64,000 bases of DNA. Source: Pseudomonas sp. (GTDB lineage Bacteria; Pseudomonadota; Gammaproteobacteria; Pseudomonadales; Pseudomonadaceae). Within the stretch, counting starts at the first letter, position 1, and each line of letters begins with the position of its first letter. Below, piece by piece: positions 1 through 9,947 of the stretch. Below the pieces are notes generated by a model. That model had not been told where the DNA came from. It worked only from the letters and a program-made list of their open reading frames with translations, and made no database searches. The position numbers were made by a program, and so were the translations under genes. Where the stretch lies: contig NZ_PEKX01000009.1 in the NCBI RefSeq assembly GCF_002796985.1, positions 390,547 to 454,546 on the forward strand, written 5' to 3'.

Positions 1-647
1 CGGTCGAGTGGTCGAACCTGCTGGACCGTCTCACCGTTCAGGAAACCCGTTTCTTTCGTCACAAGGCTTCGTTCGACGTGCTGGCAAGCTACCTGCTCCA
101 GCGCCTCGAACAGGTCGGCCCGAGCCGGCCGCTGGCCTTGTGGAGTGTTGGCTGTTCCAGCGGCGAGGAGCCTTATTCCCTGGCCATGGTCACAGCCCAG
201 GTACTGGAATCGGCAGGCCTTGCGCCGTTGTTCGGCGTGACCGGCACCGATATCAGCCTGAATGCCCTGAGCCGTGCTCGCGAAGCCACCTATGCGGCGC
301 GCAAGCTTGCGGATATCGACCCGGAACTGGCCACGCGCTACTTCAGCGCGCAGGATGACGGTCGATACCGTGTGATACCCGATCTCGCCGAGCGCGTCTG
401 TTGCGCCCGGCTGAATGTGCTGGAACTGGCCAAGGCGCCAATGTCCGGCATGGACGTGATTTTTTGCCAGAACCTGCTGATCTATTTCCGCCGCTGGCGG
501 CGGCGGGACATCCTCAATCGCCTGGCCGAGCGGCTGGCGCCTGGGGGACTGCTGGTGATCGGCGTGGGCGAGGTGGCCGATTGGCACCACCCGCTGCTCG
601 AACCGGTCGCCGATGAGCGCGTTCTGGCTTTTACCCGGAAGGGATGA
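1..647 (+). CDS. pilK: PilK, CheR-type chemoreceptor methyltransferase (5' end missing)
   Basis: The gene is cut by the left edge; the reading frame is open from base 3 and ends at TGA 645-647. CheR family enzymes transfer methyl groups from S-adenosylmethionine to glutamates on chemoreceptors. Visible CheR features are the substrate motif LTVQETRFFRH near the start, a SAM-binding glycine loop (SVGCSSGEEPYSLAM), an acidic pocket (GTDISLNALSRA) and the DVIFCQNLLIYF strand near the C-terminus. It lies 24 bases upstream of chpA, so its partner is the Pil-Chp receptor (PilJ, expected upstream of the window). The assignment as pilK rather than a general cheR rests on this position. Confidence 0.93.
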   Translation, partial: VEWSNLLDRLTVQETRFFRHKASFDVLASYLLQRLEQVGPSRPLALWSVGCSSGEEPYSLAMVTAQVLESAGLAPLFGVTGTDISLNALSRAREATYAARKLADIDPELATRYFSAQDDGRYRVIPDLAERVCCARLNVLELAKAPMSGMDVIFCQNLLIYFRRWRRRDILNRLAERLAPGGLLVIGVGEVADWHHPLLEPVADERVLAFTRKG

Positions 648-671
648 CACAGACACATGAGTGGAGTGGCT

Positions 672-3600
672 ATGGGTGATCGGCACGATTATGTCGCCCT
701 GGAATGGGTAAAAGGCGAGATTGCCGAAACGCTCAAGCAGGCGCGGCAAGCCCTCGAATCCTACGTCGAGAACCCCCAGGACCCGACGCGGATGGGCTTT
801 TGCCTGGCCTATATCCACCAGGTGCGTGGCACCCTGCAGATGGTGGAGTTCTACGGCGCAGCGCTGCTCGCCGAAGAAATGGAGTACCTGGTCCAGGCTC
901 TGATCGACGGCAACGTCGCAAGCGAAAGCGAGGCGCTGGAAGTGCTGATGCAGGCCATCCTGCAGCTGCCGGCCTACCTTGAGCGAATCCAGAGCGCCCG
1001 CCGCGACCTGCCGATGGTCGTGCTGCCACTGCTCAATGACCTGCGTACCGCCCGTGGCGAGAAGCTGCTGTCGGAAACCAGCCTGTTCTCCCCGGACCTG
1101 TCCCGGCCCTCCTCGGTACTGCCAGTGGACGCCCTGGCGCGCCTGCGCACCGCCGAACTGCCGGCCCTGCTGCGCAAGCTGCGGCAGATGTTGCAGGTCG
1201 CGCTGGTTGGCGTCATCCGCAACCAGGACCTGCCGACCAACCTGGGCTACCTGGCGCGCGTCTTCGCCCGTCTGGAATCCCTGTGCAAGGACGCTCCGCT
1301 GGGCCGCCTGTGGGTGATCGCCTCGGCGATGATCGAAGGCCTGGCCAACGGCAGCATCGCCAATGGCACCTCGGTACGTAACCTGCTGCGCCAGGTCGAC
1401 CGCGAATTCAAGCGCCTGGTCGACCAGGGCGCCGACGCCATGAACCAGCCGGCGCCGGAAGAACTGATCAAGAACCTGCTGTTCTACGTGGCCAAGGCCT
1501 CCGACCAGTCGCCGCGCGTGCGTGCGGTGAAGGACGAGTACCGCCTCGACGACGCCCTGCCGGGCGCCGCCCTGGTAGACGAGGAACGCGCCCGCCTCGC
1601 CGGCCCCGACCGCGATGCCATGCGCTCGGTTGTCGGTGCGCTGTGCGAGGAGCTGGTGCGGGTCAAGGACAGCCTTGACCTCTTCGTACGCAGCGACCGC
1701 AGTGCCTTCAGCGAGCTGGGCAGCCTGCTCGCGCCGCTCAAGCAGATCGCGGACACCCTCGCTGTGCTGGGCTTTGGCCAGCCGCGCAAGGTCATCCTCG
1801 ACCAGATCGACGTGGTCAGCGCACTCTCCCGTGGCCAACGCGAGCCCAACGATGCCGCCCTGATGGACGTCGCCGGTGCACTGCTCTACGTCGAGGCGAC
1901 TCTGGCCGGCATGGTCGGTCCGAGCGAGGAGCCGGGCCGCGAAGAGAACGTCCTGCCGACCACCGACGTCGAGCAGATCCACCAGGTGGTGATCAAGGAA
2001 GCGCGCAATGGCCTGGAACTGGCCAAGGACGCGATCATCGAGTTCATCGCCTCGCAGTGGAACCACGAACACCTGGCCCGCGTGCCGGAACTGCTGACGC
2101 AGGTTCGCGGCGGCCTGGCAATGATCTCCCAGGAACGTGCGGCGAAACTGCTGGAAAACTGCAATCGCTACATCCAGGAACAACTGCTGGTGCGTCAGGC
2201 CGTGCCGGACTGGCACAGCCTGGACACCCTGGCTGACGCCATCACCAGCGTCGAGTACTACCTCGAGCGCCTGTCGGAAGACCACAACACACCGGGCGAC
2301 ATGATCCTCGACGTGGCCGAGGAGAGCCTGGACAGCCTGGGCTACTCGCTCAAGCCGCGTCCGTCGATTCTCGACGCCGAGCCGAGCGCCTTCGCGCCCG
2401 CTCCTCTGGACAACCCGCTGGACGAAATCGACGTGCTGGCTGCGCAGCCGCTGGCCGAGCCGATCGTGTCGGTGCCAGTGGAGGACGCGCCGGAGCTGGC
2501 CGCACCGCTGGACATCGCCGACCGCTTCGAAGCGGTTGCGGTAGAGGCGTTGTCGCTCGAACAGCCCGTAGAGCCGTCCCCGGCCGCAGAACCGGCCCTG
2601 GACCTGGCCGATTTCGACGTGCCACCAACCGCCGACAGCGAAGACAGCTTCACCTTTGAATCCCTCGAGCCGGTCGTCGAAGCGGCTGCGGCGGAAGAGC
2701 CTCTGCTGCTGGCCGACTTCGAACCGGCCGCCGCACCGGAAGCGCCAACCGCCAGTGAAACCTTGCAGGACTTCACCTTCGAGCACTTGGAGCTGGACTC
2801 TGCCTTGCCGGTTGCCGAGCCCAGCGCCGAAGCGGGCGCCTGGACCCTGGACGAGGTTGCGCCGCTGGCCGCCGAGCCGGAGTTGCCCGCAGCGCCTGTG
2901 GAGCCGGAAAACCTCAGTTGGGATATCGAGCTGGAGCCGGCCGCACCGATCACCGATACCACCCTGGCCGATGAAGGCTGGTCGCTGGACGACAGCCACA
3001 AGGCCGACAGCATCGAGTTCAGCCTCGAGACGCTGGAAGCCACTCCTGCCCCGGCAGTCGCCGATGAGTTGAGCTGGAGTCTGGAAACCCTCGCTCCGCT
3101 GGAGGCAGCGGATGCAGGAGCCACAGAGGATTGGTTCAGCGTCGACCTCAGCCAGCCGGCCAGCGAAACGCCCGAGCCGTCCCTGGCGCTGGACGAAAGC
3201 TTCGCCAGTCTGGAAAACCGCGAAGCCGAACTGCCCGCCACCCTGGAGTCACTGGACGATCTGAGCTTCGACGCCCAGCCGGTCACCGCAGGGCAAGCGG
3301 CGCAGGAAGCCTCGCTGGTCAGCGATGACAACTGGACCCTGGGCGAGCTGAACGAACCCACCGCGCTGGATGTTGGCGTCGACCTCAGCCTCGATGCCCC
3401 GCTGGAACCGCTGGAACCGCTGGAACCGCTGGAACCGCTGGCCGAAGCCGAGGAGCCGGCCTTCCAGGCCGAGGCCTGGAGCGATGAAAACATTGCCGAC
3501 CTGGACCTGCCGGAAGTCGAGCTGCCCAGCCCGCCGGCAGAGCCCGAGCCGGTCGCCGAGGCGCCGACCAAGCCGCTGTCCCTGGCCGAAGTCATGGCTG

Positions 3601-6600
3601 CCCCGGTCCAGGCGATCAACCCGCCTGCCCAGGACGTGCCGCCCAGCCTGCTGCCGCCGCCCGCCGACGAAGAACCGATCGACGAAGAGCTGCGCGAAGT
3701 CTTCATCGAAGAAGCCGGCGAAGTGCTGGAAACCATCGGCGAACACCTGCCGACCTGGCTCGCCAACACCGACGACCGCGACGCGTTGACCGAGATCCGC
3801 CGCGCCTTCCACACCCTCAAGGGCAGTGGCCGGATGGTTCGCGCGCTGGTGATCGGCGAGCTGGCCTGGTCCATAGAAAACCTGCTCAATCGCGTGCTGG
3901 ATCGCAGCATTTCGGCCTCTCCGGCCGTGCTGCAGGTGATCCAGGATGTGGTCGCACTGATGCCCGAACTGGTCGATGAATACGCCGCCAGCGCCCAGCG
4001 CCAGCGCGATGACGTCGACCGCCTGGCCGCCACCGCCCACGCCCTGGCCAAGGGGCAGCCGGTGCCGCCGCCCGGTGGCGGGCTGCCGGAGTCAACGCCG
4101 CAGATCGAAGACATCACCCCCGAGTTGGCGGATGTCGAAGAGATTGCCGCGCAAGCCGCCAACGAAGGTCTCGACGAAAGCCTCGATCCGCAACTGCTGG
4201 AAATCTTCCGCAACGAGGCGGAAGCCCATCTGCAGACCCTGGTCGGCTTCCTCGCCGATTGCGCGCAGCAGCTGCCGCAGCCGGTGACCGACGACTTGCA
4301 GCGCGCCCTGCACACGCTCAAGGGCAGCGCGCACATGGCCGGCATTCTGCCGATCGCCGAAATCGCCACGCCGCTGGAGCGGCTGGTGAAGGAATTCAAG
4401 ACCAACCTGCTGCAGGTCGACCTGCGCGAGGCCGAGCTGCTGCATGCCGCCGAAGGCCTGTTCCGCGTGGGCCTCGACCAACTCGTCGCCGGCCACCCGT
4501 TGGCGTCCATTCCGGGCAGCCCGGAACTGCTGGCGCGCATCGCGCAGGTTCACCAGGAGCGCCTGGAAGCCGCCGAGGCCAAGCGTCGCGGCGAAAGTGG
4601 CGACGGCAGCGGCAATGACCCGCAGATGATCGGCATGTTCCTCGCCGAGGGCATGGATATTCTGCTGGACGCCGAGGATCTGCTGCGTCGTTGGCGCGAG
4701 CACCCGCAGGAGCGCCACGAACTGGGGGCTCTCTACGACGAGCTGGAAACCCTCAGCCGTGGTGCGCAGATGGCCGAACTGCCACAGATGGCCGAGCTGG
4801 CCGATGCGCTGCTGGCGGTCTACGGTGCCGTGCGCCAGGGCCATCTGGAAACCGACGACGCCTTCTTCTCCGCTTCGGAGGCCGCCCACGAGGCGCTGAT
4901 CGGCATGATGGACCAGGTGGCTGCCGCGCTGCAGGTCAGCGCCCGTCCGGAACTGGTCGAAGCGTTGCACCGTCTGCTCGATGCGCCCGTCGGCGTACCT
5001 CAGGACGAGCCGCAGGATGATTCGGGCATCGAGTTCGTCGACCTGGAAAGCCTGACCGCCGAGGACTTCCCGGCCGAGGACGAGGAATTCCTCCTCGATA
5101 GTCGCCCGGTGGACGACGACAACCTGCCCGACGGCCTGAGCTGGTCGGCGCGGGGTGACAACGACGGCGCCCCGCGCGGCGCTGCCGATGATGACGACGA
5201 TGACGTCATCACTGCCGAGACCCCGCACGCCTATCCCTCCCCGCAGCAGCCACCGCGGGCGCTGGACGAGGAAATGGTGGCGATCTTCCTCGAGGAAGCC
5301 GTCGACATCCTGGACAACGCCGGTCAGGCGCTGGACCAGTGGCTGGCCTCACCCGAAGGCCTCGCCGCGCTCTCGACTCTGCAGCGCGACCTGCACACCC
5401 TCAAGGGTGGCGCGCGCATGGCGGAAATCCGCGAGATCGGCGACCTGTCCCACGAACTCGAATCGCTCTACGAAGGCCTGCTGGACCATCGCTTCCAGCA
5501 CAGCCAGCCGCTGGGCGACCTGCTGCGCACCTGCCACGACCGCCTGGCGACCCAGCTCGACCAGTTGCAGGCTGGCCAGGCGCTGGCCGACCCGGCCGAC
5601 CTGGTGCAGACCATCCGCACCTTCCGCCAGAACCCGGCCGCTGGCCTGAACGTGCCGCAGGCCCTGGCCGCGCAGCCGCAGCAGGACCTGCTCGCCGACG
5701 AAGCCACTGCCGGAGAAGGCGAGGTCGCCGAGCAGCCGCAGGTCATCGAAGACGACATCGAACTGGAGCTGCCCGCTGAAGCGGCAGCGAAGGCCGAAGT
5801 CGCTGAAGAGCTGGAAGCGGCTGACCTGGACGCTATCGCCCTCGACAGCATCGACCTGGAAGCCATCTCCCTCGACGACATCGATCTTGAAGGCGCTGAT
5901 CGTGAAGTAGCCGCCGAGCCGGTACTGGATTCCACACCCGAAGAGATCGACCTGCAGGCCTTCCTCGAAGAAGCCGAAGTCGAAGCCGGGATCGCCGGGC
6001 CATCGCAGGTCGAGCCGCAAGCCATTGAGCCGGCCGCTCTTGTCCCTGAAGCACCGGGTGTGCAGGACAGCGAGTACGAACTGAGCGAAGACCGCGACCA
6101 GGAGCTGGTGGAAATCTTCCTCGAGGAAGGTTTCGACATTCTCGAAAGCTCCTCCGGCGCCTTGCAGCGCTGGATGGAAAACCCCGACAACAGCCTCGAG
6201 CTGGAATCGCTGCAGCGCGACCTGCACACCCTCAAGGGCGGCGCGCGGATGGCCGAGATTCGCCCCATCGGCGACCTCGCCCACGAGCTGGAATTCCTCT
6301 ACGAAGGCCTCTGCGGCGGGCGCCTGCGCGCCAGCCCGACGCTCTTCGAGCTGCTGCAGCGCTGCCACGACCGTCTCGCCGAGATGCTCGAGGCGGTCCA
6401 GCAGCATCGCCGGATTCCGGGAGGTGAATCGCTGATCGACGCGATCCACCGATTTCGTGCCAATCCCGAAGAGCAGCTGAGCATCCCCAGCAGCGTCAGC
6501 CTGCACGCCATCAGCTCGTCCTACGCCGGGTCGGAAGGCCCGGAAGCCGACATCCTGGATATCTTCCTGGAAGAGGCCGACGACCTGCTCGAAGGCATGG

Positions 6601-8909
6601 AGCAGGCGCTGGGACGTTGGGACGGCGAACGCGAAAACGGTGCGCTGGACGAACTGCTGCGCATCCTCCACACCCTCAAGGGCGGTGCGCGCCTGGCTGG
6701 CCAGTCCAGCCTCGGCGACCTCGCCCATGACCTCGAACAGCACCTGGGCGAAGCCCAGCAGCAGGGTGCGCCCTGGCCGGAAAGCCTGTTGCTGGACGTG
6801 CAGTCCGGCTTCGAAGGCCTGCAGGCCGAGGTCGACCAGCTGCGCCTGCACCTGGGTGAGGTCGAGATCAGCGAAGCGGAGATCATCGACCCGGTCGTCG
6901 AAGAGCCGGCACCGGTGAACCTGCCGACGCTGCCGGCAGCCATCATGGCTGCAGCCGTGCCGCAGCGCATCGATGCACCAGTGGTGCTGCCCTTCGTCCG
7001 CCGCGCCCAGGAAGCCGCCCAGGAAGCCGCCGCGCGCCGCGCGCCGCAGGAACTGGTGAAGGTGCCCGCGCAACTGCTCGAAGGCCTGGTCAACCTCGCG
7101 GGTGAGACCTCGATCTTCCGTGGTCGCGTCGAGCAGCAGGTGAGCGACGTCGGTTCGACCCTGGGCGAGATGGATGCCACCATCGAACGGGTCCGCGACC
7201 AGCTGCGCCGCCTCGATACCGAAACCCAGGCGCAGATCCTCTCGCGCCACCAGGCCGACGCCGAGCGCGCCGGCTACGAAGAATTCGACCCGCTGGAAAT
7301 GGACCGCTACTCGCAGCTGCAGCAGCTCTCCCGCGCGCTGTTCGAATCCGCTTCCGACTTGTTCGACCTGAAGGAAACCCTCGCCGCCAAGAACCGCGAC
7401 GCCGAGACCCTGCTGCTGCAACAGGCGCGGGTCAACACCGAGCTGCAGGAAGGCCTGATGCGCACCCGCATGGTGCCCTTCGACCGCCTGGTGCCGCGCC
7501 TGCGCCGGATCGTCCGCCAGGTGGCGAGCGAGCTGGGCAAGCAGGTGGAGTTCGTGGTCAGCAACGCCGAAGGCGAGATGGACCGCACCGTGCTCGAACG
7601 CATCGTCGCGCCGCTGGAGCACATGCTGCGCAACGCGGTCGACCATGGCATCGAATCCGGCGAAGCCCGCCGCATCGCTGGCAAGGCCGAGCAGGGCACC
7701 ATCCGCCTGACCCTCGGTCGCGAGGGTGGCGACATCCTCCTGACCCTCGCCGACGACGGTGCCGGCATTCGCCTCGAAGCGGTGCGTCGCAAGGCCGTCG
7801 AACGCGGCCTGATGGCCGACGACAGCGAGCTGACCGATCACGAGGTGCTGCAGTTCATCCTCGAGGCCGGCTTCAGTACCGCCGAGAAGGTCACGCAGAT
7901 TTCCGGCCGTGGTGTGGGCATGGACGTGGTGAACTCCGAGGTGAAACAGCTCGGCGGCTCCATGAGCATCCATTCCAGCGTCGGCGAAGGCACGCGCTTC
8001 GACATCCGCCTGCCGTTCACCGTGTCGGTGAACCGCGCGCTGATGGTGCTCTCCGGCGAGGACCTGTACGCCCTGCCGCTGAACACCATCGAAGGCATCG
8101 TGCGGGTCTCCCCGTACGAGCTGGAGGCGCTCTACGAGCAGGCCGCCGCCGACGAAACCGGCGCCGCGCCGAGCTTCGAGTACGCCGGCCAGAGCTATGA
8201 ACTGAAATACCTGGGCGACCTGCTCAACAACGGCCAGCATCCCAAGCTGGTCGGGCAGTCGCTGCCGCTGCCGGTGATCCTCGTGCGCTCGGCGGACCAC
8301 GCCGTGGCAGTGCAGGTGGATGCCCTGGCGGGCTCGCGCGAGATCGTGGTGAAGGGCCTCGGCGCGCAGTTCGCCGGCGTCAGCGGCATCTCCGGTGCGA
8401 CCATCCTGGGTGACGGCCGCGTGGTGGTGATTCTCGACCTGCTGGCGACCATCCGCGTACTCCACGCGCAACTCCTGCATCACGCCCCGCGCCGCCAGCT
8501 GTCCGGGCCCAGCGTGGCGGAGATCGAGCACCAGCGCCCGACCCTGGTCATGGTGGTGGACGACTCGGTCACCGTGCGCAAGGTCACCAGCCGCCTGCTG
8601 GAGCGCAACGGCATGAACGTGCTCACCGCCAAGGACGGGGTGGACGCCATCGCCCAGCTGCAGGAGCACAAGCCCGACATCATGCTGCTGGACATCGAGA
8701 TGCCGCGCATGGACGGCTTCGAGGTGGCCACCCTGGTGCGCCACGATGAACAGCTGAAGGACCTGCCGATCATCATGATTACCTCCCGTACCGGCGAGAA
8801 GCACCGCGACCGTGCCCTGGCCATCGGCGTCAACCAGTACCTGGGCAAGCCGTACCAGGAATCCGAGCTGCTGGAGAACATCCACAAGCTGGTGAAGGCT
8901 CATGTCTGA
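672..8909 (+). CDS. chpA: ChpA, multidomain hybrid chemosensory histidine kinase of the Pil-Chp system
   Basis: This giant CheA-like kinase controls type IV pilus extension and retraction. Phosphotransfer histidines lie at about residues 49 (IHQVRG), 1047, 1214, 1575, 1852 and 2000 (each HTLKG), with a degenerate module at 1359. The kinase core follows: P3 region around 2130, N box (HMLRNAVDHGIE) near 2320, G boxes DDGAG near 2362 and GRGVGMDVV near 2412, a CheW-like domain at about 2445-2595, and a C-terminal receiver with Asp2630-Asp2631, phosphoacceptor Asp2674 and Lys2726. Acidic Ala/Pro/Glu linkers separate the modules, the largest at about 570-1000. I chose ATG 672 (MGDRHDY), preceded by GGAG at 663-666; ATG 657 would add five residues. 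At 2745 residues it is longer than the roughly 2470 I recall for PAO1. It overlaps chpB by 8 bases. Confidence 0.95.
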   Translation: MGDRHDYVALEWVKGEIAETLKQARQALESYVENPQDPTRMGFCLAYIHQVRGTLQMVEFYGAALLAEEMEYLVQALIDGNVASESEALEVLMQAILQLPAYLERIQSARRDLPMVVLPLLNDLRTARGEKLLSETSLFSPDLSRPSSVLPVDALARLRTAELPALLRKLRQMLQVALVGVIRNQDLPTNLGYLARVFARLESLCKDAPLGRLWVIASAMIEGLANGSIANGTSVRNLLRQVDREFKRLVDQGADAMNQPAPEELIKNLLFYVAKASDQSPRVRAVKDEYRLDDALPGAALVDEERARLAGPDRDAMRSVVGALCEELVRVKDSLDLFVRSDRSAFSELGSLLAPLKQIADTLAVLGFGQPRKVILDQIDVVSALSRGQREPNDAALMDVAGALLYVEATLAGMVGPSEEPGREENVLPTTDVEQIHQVVIKEARNGLELAKDAIIEFIASQWNHEHLARVPELLTQVRGGLAMISQERAAKLLENCNRYIQEQLLVRQAVPDWHSLDTLADAITSVEYYLERLSEDHNTPGDMILDVAEESLDSLGYSLKPRPSILDAEPSAFAPAPLDNPLDEIDVLAAQPLAEPIVSVPVEDAPELAAPLDIADRFEAVAVEALSLEQPVEPSPAAEPALDLADFDVPPTADSEDSFTFESLEPVVEAAAAEEPLLLADFEPAAAPEAPTASETLQDFTFEHLELDSALPVAEPSAEAGAWTLDEVAPLAAEPELPAAPVEPENLSWDIELEPAAPITDTTLADEGWSLDDSHKADSIEFSLETLEATPAPAVADELSWSLETLAPLEAADAGATEDWFSVDLSQPASETPEPSLALDESFASLENREAELPATLESLDDLSFDAQPVTAGQAAQEASLVSDDNWTLGELNEPTALDVGVDLSLDAPLEPLEPLEPLEPLAEAEEPAFQAEAWSDENIADLDLPEVELPSPPAEPEPVAEAPTKPLSLAEVMAAPVQAINPPAQDVPPSLLPPPADEEPIDEELREVFIEEAGEVLETIGEHLPTWLANTDDRDALTEIRRAFHTLKGSGRMVRALVIGELAWSIENLLNRVLDRSISASPAVLQVIQDVVALMPELVDEYAASAQRQRDDVDRLAATAHALAKGQPVPPPGGGLPESTPQIEDITPELADVEEIAAQAANEGLDESLDPQLLEIFRNEAEAHLQTLVGFLADCAQQLPQPVTDDLQRALHTLKGSAHMAGILPIAEIATPLERLVKEFKTNLLQVDLREAELLHAAEGLFRVGLDQLVAGHPLASIPGSPELLARIAQVHQERLEAAEAKRRGESGDGSGNDPQMIGMFLAEGMDILLDAEDLLRRWREHPQERHELGALYDELETLSRGAQMAELPQMAELADALLAVYGAVRQGHLETDDAFFSASEAAHEALIGMMDQVAAALQVSARPELVEALHRLLDAPVGVPQDEPQDDSGIEFVDLESLTAEDFPAEDEEFLLDSRPVDDDNLPDGLSWSARGDNDGAPRGAADDDDDDVITAETPHAYPSPQQPPRALDEEMVAIFLEEAVDILDNAGQALDQWLASPEGLAALSTLQRDLHTLKGGARMAEIREIGDLSHELESLYEGLLDHRFQHSQPLGDLLRTCHDRLATQLDQLQAGQALADPADLVQTIRTFRQNPAAGLNVPQALAAQPQQDLLADEATAGEGEVAEQPQVIEDDIELELPAEAAAKAEVAEELEAADLDAIALDSIDLEAISLDDIDLEGADREVAAEPVLDSTPEEIDLQAFLEEAEVEAGIAGPSQVEPQAIEPAALVPEAPGVQDSEYELSEDRDQELVEIFLEEGFDILESSSGALQRWMENPDNSLELESLQRDLHTLKGGARMAEIRPIGDLAHELEFLYEGLCGGRLRASPTLFELLQRCHDRLAEMLEAVQQHRRIPGGESLIDAIHRFRANPEEQLSIPSSVSLHAISSSYAGSEGPEADILDIFLEEADDLLEGMEQALGRWDGERENGALDELLRILHTLKGGARLAGQSSLGDLAHDLEQHLGEAQQQGAPWPESLLLDVQSGFEGLQAEVDQLRLHLGEVEISEAEIIDPVVEEPAPVNLPTLPAAIMAAAVPQRIDAPVVLPFVRRAQEAAQEAAARRAPQELVKVPAQLLEGLVNLAGETSIFRGRVEQQVSDVGSTLGEMDATIERVRDQLRRLDTETQAQILSRHQADAERAGYEEFDPLEMDRYSQLQQLSRALFESASDLFDLKETLAAKNRDAETLLLQQARVNTELQEGLMRTRMVPFDRLVPRLRRIVRQVASELGKQVEFVVSNAEGEMDRTVLERIVAPLEHMLRNAVDHGIESGEARRIAGKAEQGTIRLTLGREGGDILLTLADDGAGIRLEAVRRKAVERGLMADDSELTDHEVLQFILEAGFSTAEKVTQISGRGVGMDVVNSEVKQLGGSMSIHSSVGEGTRFDIRLPFTVSVNRALMVLSGEDLYALPLNTIEGIVRVSPYELEALYEQAAADETGAAPSFEYAGQSYELKYLGDLLNNGQHPKLVGQSLPLPVILVRSADHAVAVQVDALAGSREIVVKGLGAQFAGVSGISGATILGDGRVVVILDLLATIRVLHAQLLHHAPRRQLSGPSVAEIEHQRPTLVMVVDDSVTVRKVTSRLLERNGMNVLTAKDGVDAIAQLQEHKPDIMLLDIEMPRMDGFEVATLVRHDEQLKDLPIIMITSRTGEKHRDRALAIGVNQYLGKPYQESELLENIHKLVKAHV
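3402..3437 (+). repeat. Four tandem copies of a 9-bp unit inside chpA
   Basis: CTGGAACCG occurs four times in perfect tandem array, coding for repeated Leu-Glu-Pro in the acidic linker of ChpA. Because the unit is 9 bases, gain or loss of copies keeps the reading frame. A fifth, diverged unit (CTGGCCGAA) follows. Confidence 0.95.
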
Positions 8910-9936
8910 GCAGAGCACGCCGCGGATCGCGGTGATTGCCGATACCTCGTTGCAGCGCCATGTACTGGCGCAGGCGCTGGCCGGTCACGGCTACCAGGTG
9001 GTGCTCAACGCGGACCCGGCGCGCCTTGAAAGCGATCAGCTGGACGCCTGCGAGACTGACCTGTGGCTGGTGGACCTGGCGCAACAGGAAGACTCGCCGC
9101 TGGTGGACAACCTGCTGGAACAGTCGCGGGTGCCCGTGCTGTTCGGCGAAGGCCATGCGCCCGAGCGGCATTCCGAACATTACCCGCGCTGGGAGCGGCG
9201 GCTGGTCTCCAAGCTGCGCAAGCTGGTGGGCGACCCTAGCGCCGGTGTTGGCCGCAGCCTGGCTGCGCTGCTCGACGAAGCGCAGCGGCCGACCCGCGTG
9301 ACGCTGCCCGAGGACCTCGCGGCATCCCCGCTGAAGGCCGGTGAACCGGCGGCGCAGGTCTGGCTGCTGGCCGCCTCGCTGGGCGGCCCTGCGGCGGTGA
9401 AGACTTTCCTCGATGCGCTGCCCGGCGGCCTGCCAGTGGGCTTTTTGTATGCCCAGCACATCGATCCTGCGTTCGAGGCCAACCTGCCGCAAGCGGTCGG
9501 CCGCCACAGCCAGTGGCACGTCAACACCGTGCGCGACGGTGATCCGGTGCGCTGCGGTGAAGTGGTGGTAGTGCCGATCACCCAGGAACTGGGCTTCGAT
9601 GCCTCGGCGCGGATGCGCGTGGAGGCCCGCAGCTGGCCGGAACCCTACAGCCCGTCCATCGACCAGATGATGCTCAACCTCGCCCAGCAGTACGGCGGGC
9701 GTTGTGGGGTGATCGTGTTCAGCGGCATGTGCAGCGACGGCAGTGCCGCCGCGGCCTACGTACGCCGCCAGGGCGCGCCCATCTGGACCCAGCGCGCCGA
9801 CAGCTGCGCCTGCTCGAGCATGCCCGACAGCCTGCGCGAAGGTGGCTACAGCACCCTCTCCGGCGACCCGCGCGAGCTCGCGGCGGCGCTGGTCAATCAT
9901 CTCGCCGAGCAATGCGTCGGCGTCGTTACGCAGTGA
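8902..9936 (+). CDS. chpB: ChpB, CheB-type methylesterase of the Pil-Chp system
   Basis: ChpB should remove methyl groups from receptor glutamates, opposing PilK. The C-terminal half carries the CheB catalytic set: Ser in AASLGG (about residue 156), His in AQHID (about 189) and Asp in SGMCSDGS (about 278). The N-terminal 110 residues resemble a receiver but are atrophied: an Asp remains in LWLVDLAQ, while the acidic pair and conserved Lys of active receivers are not evident. The start ATG overlaps the end of chpA (ATGTCTGA), implying translational coupling. Length is 344 residues, close to PAO1 ChpB as I recall it. Confidence 0.92.
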   Translation: MSEQSTPRIAVIADTSLQRHVLAQALAGHGYQVVLNADPARLESDQLDACETDLWLVDLAQQEDSPLVDNLLEQSRVPVLFGEGHAPERHSEHYPRWERRLVSKLRKLVGDPSAGVGRSLAALLDEAQRPTRVTLPEDLAASPLKAGEPAAQVWLLAASLGGPAAVKTFLDALPGGLPVGFLYAQHIDPAFEANLPQAVGRHSQWHVNTVRDGDPVRCGEVVVVPITQELGFDASARMRVEARSWPEPYSPSIDQMMLNLAQQYGGRCGVIVFSGMCSDGSAAAAYVRRQGAPIWTQRADSCACSSMPDSLREGGYSTLSGDPRELAAALVNHLAEQCVGVVTQ

Positions 9937-9947
9937 GATAAGGCCCG

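Noticed and set aside
5349..8918. Very long open frame antisense to chpA, and another at 2342-4540
   Set aside because: High GC with strong third-position bias leaves the antisense frames open; the plus strand encodes an unmistakable CheA-type kinase, and the antisense proteins show no family motifs.
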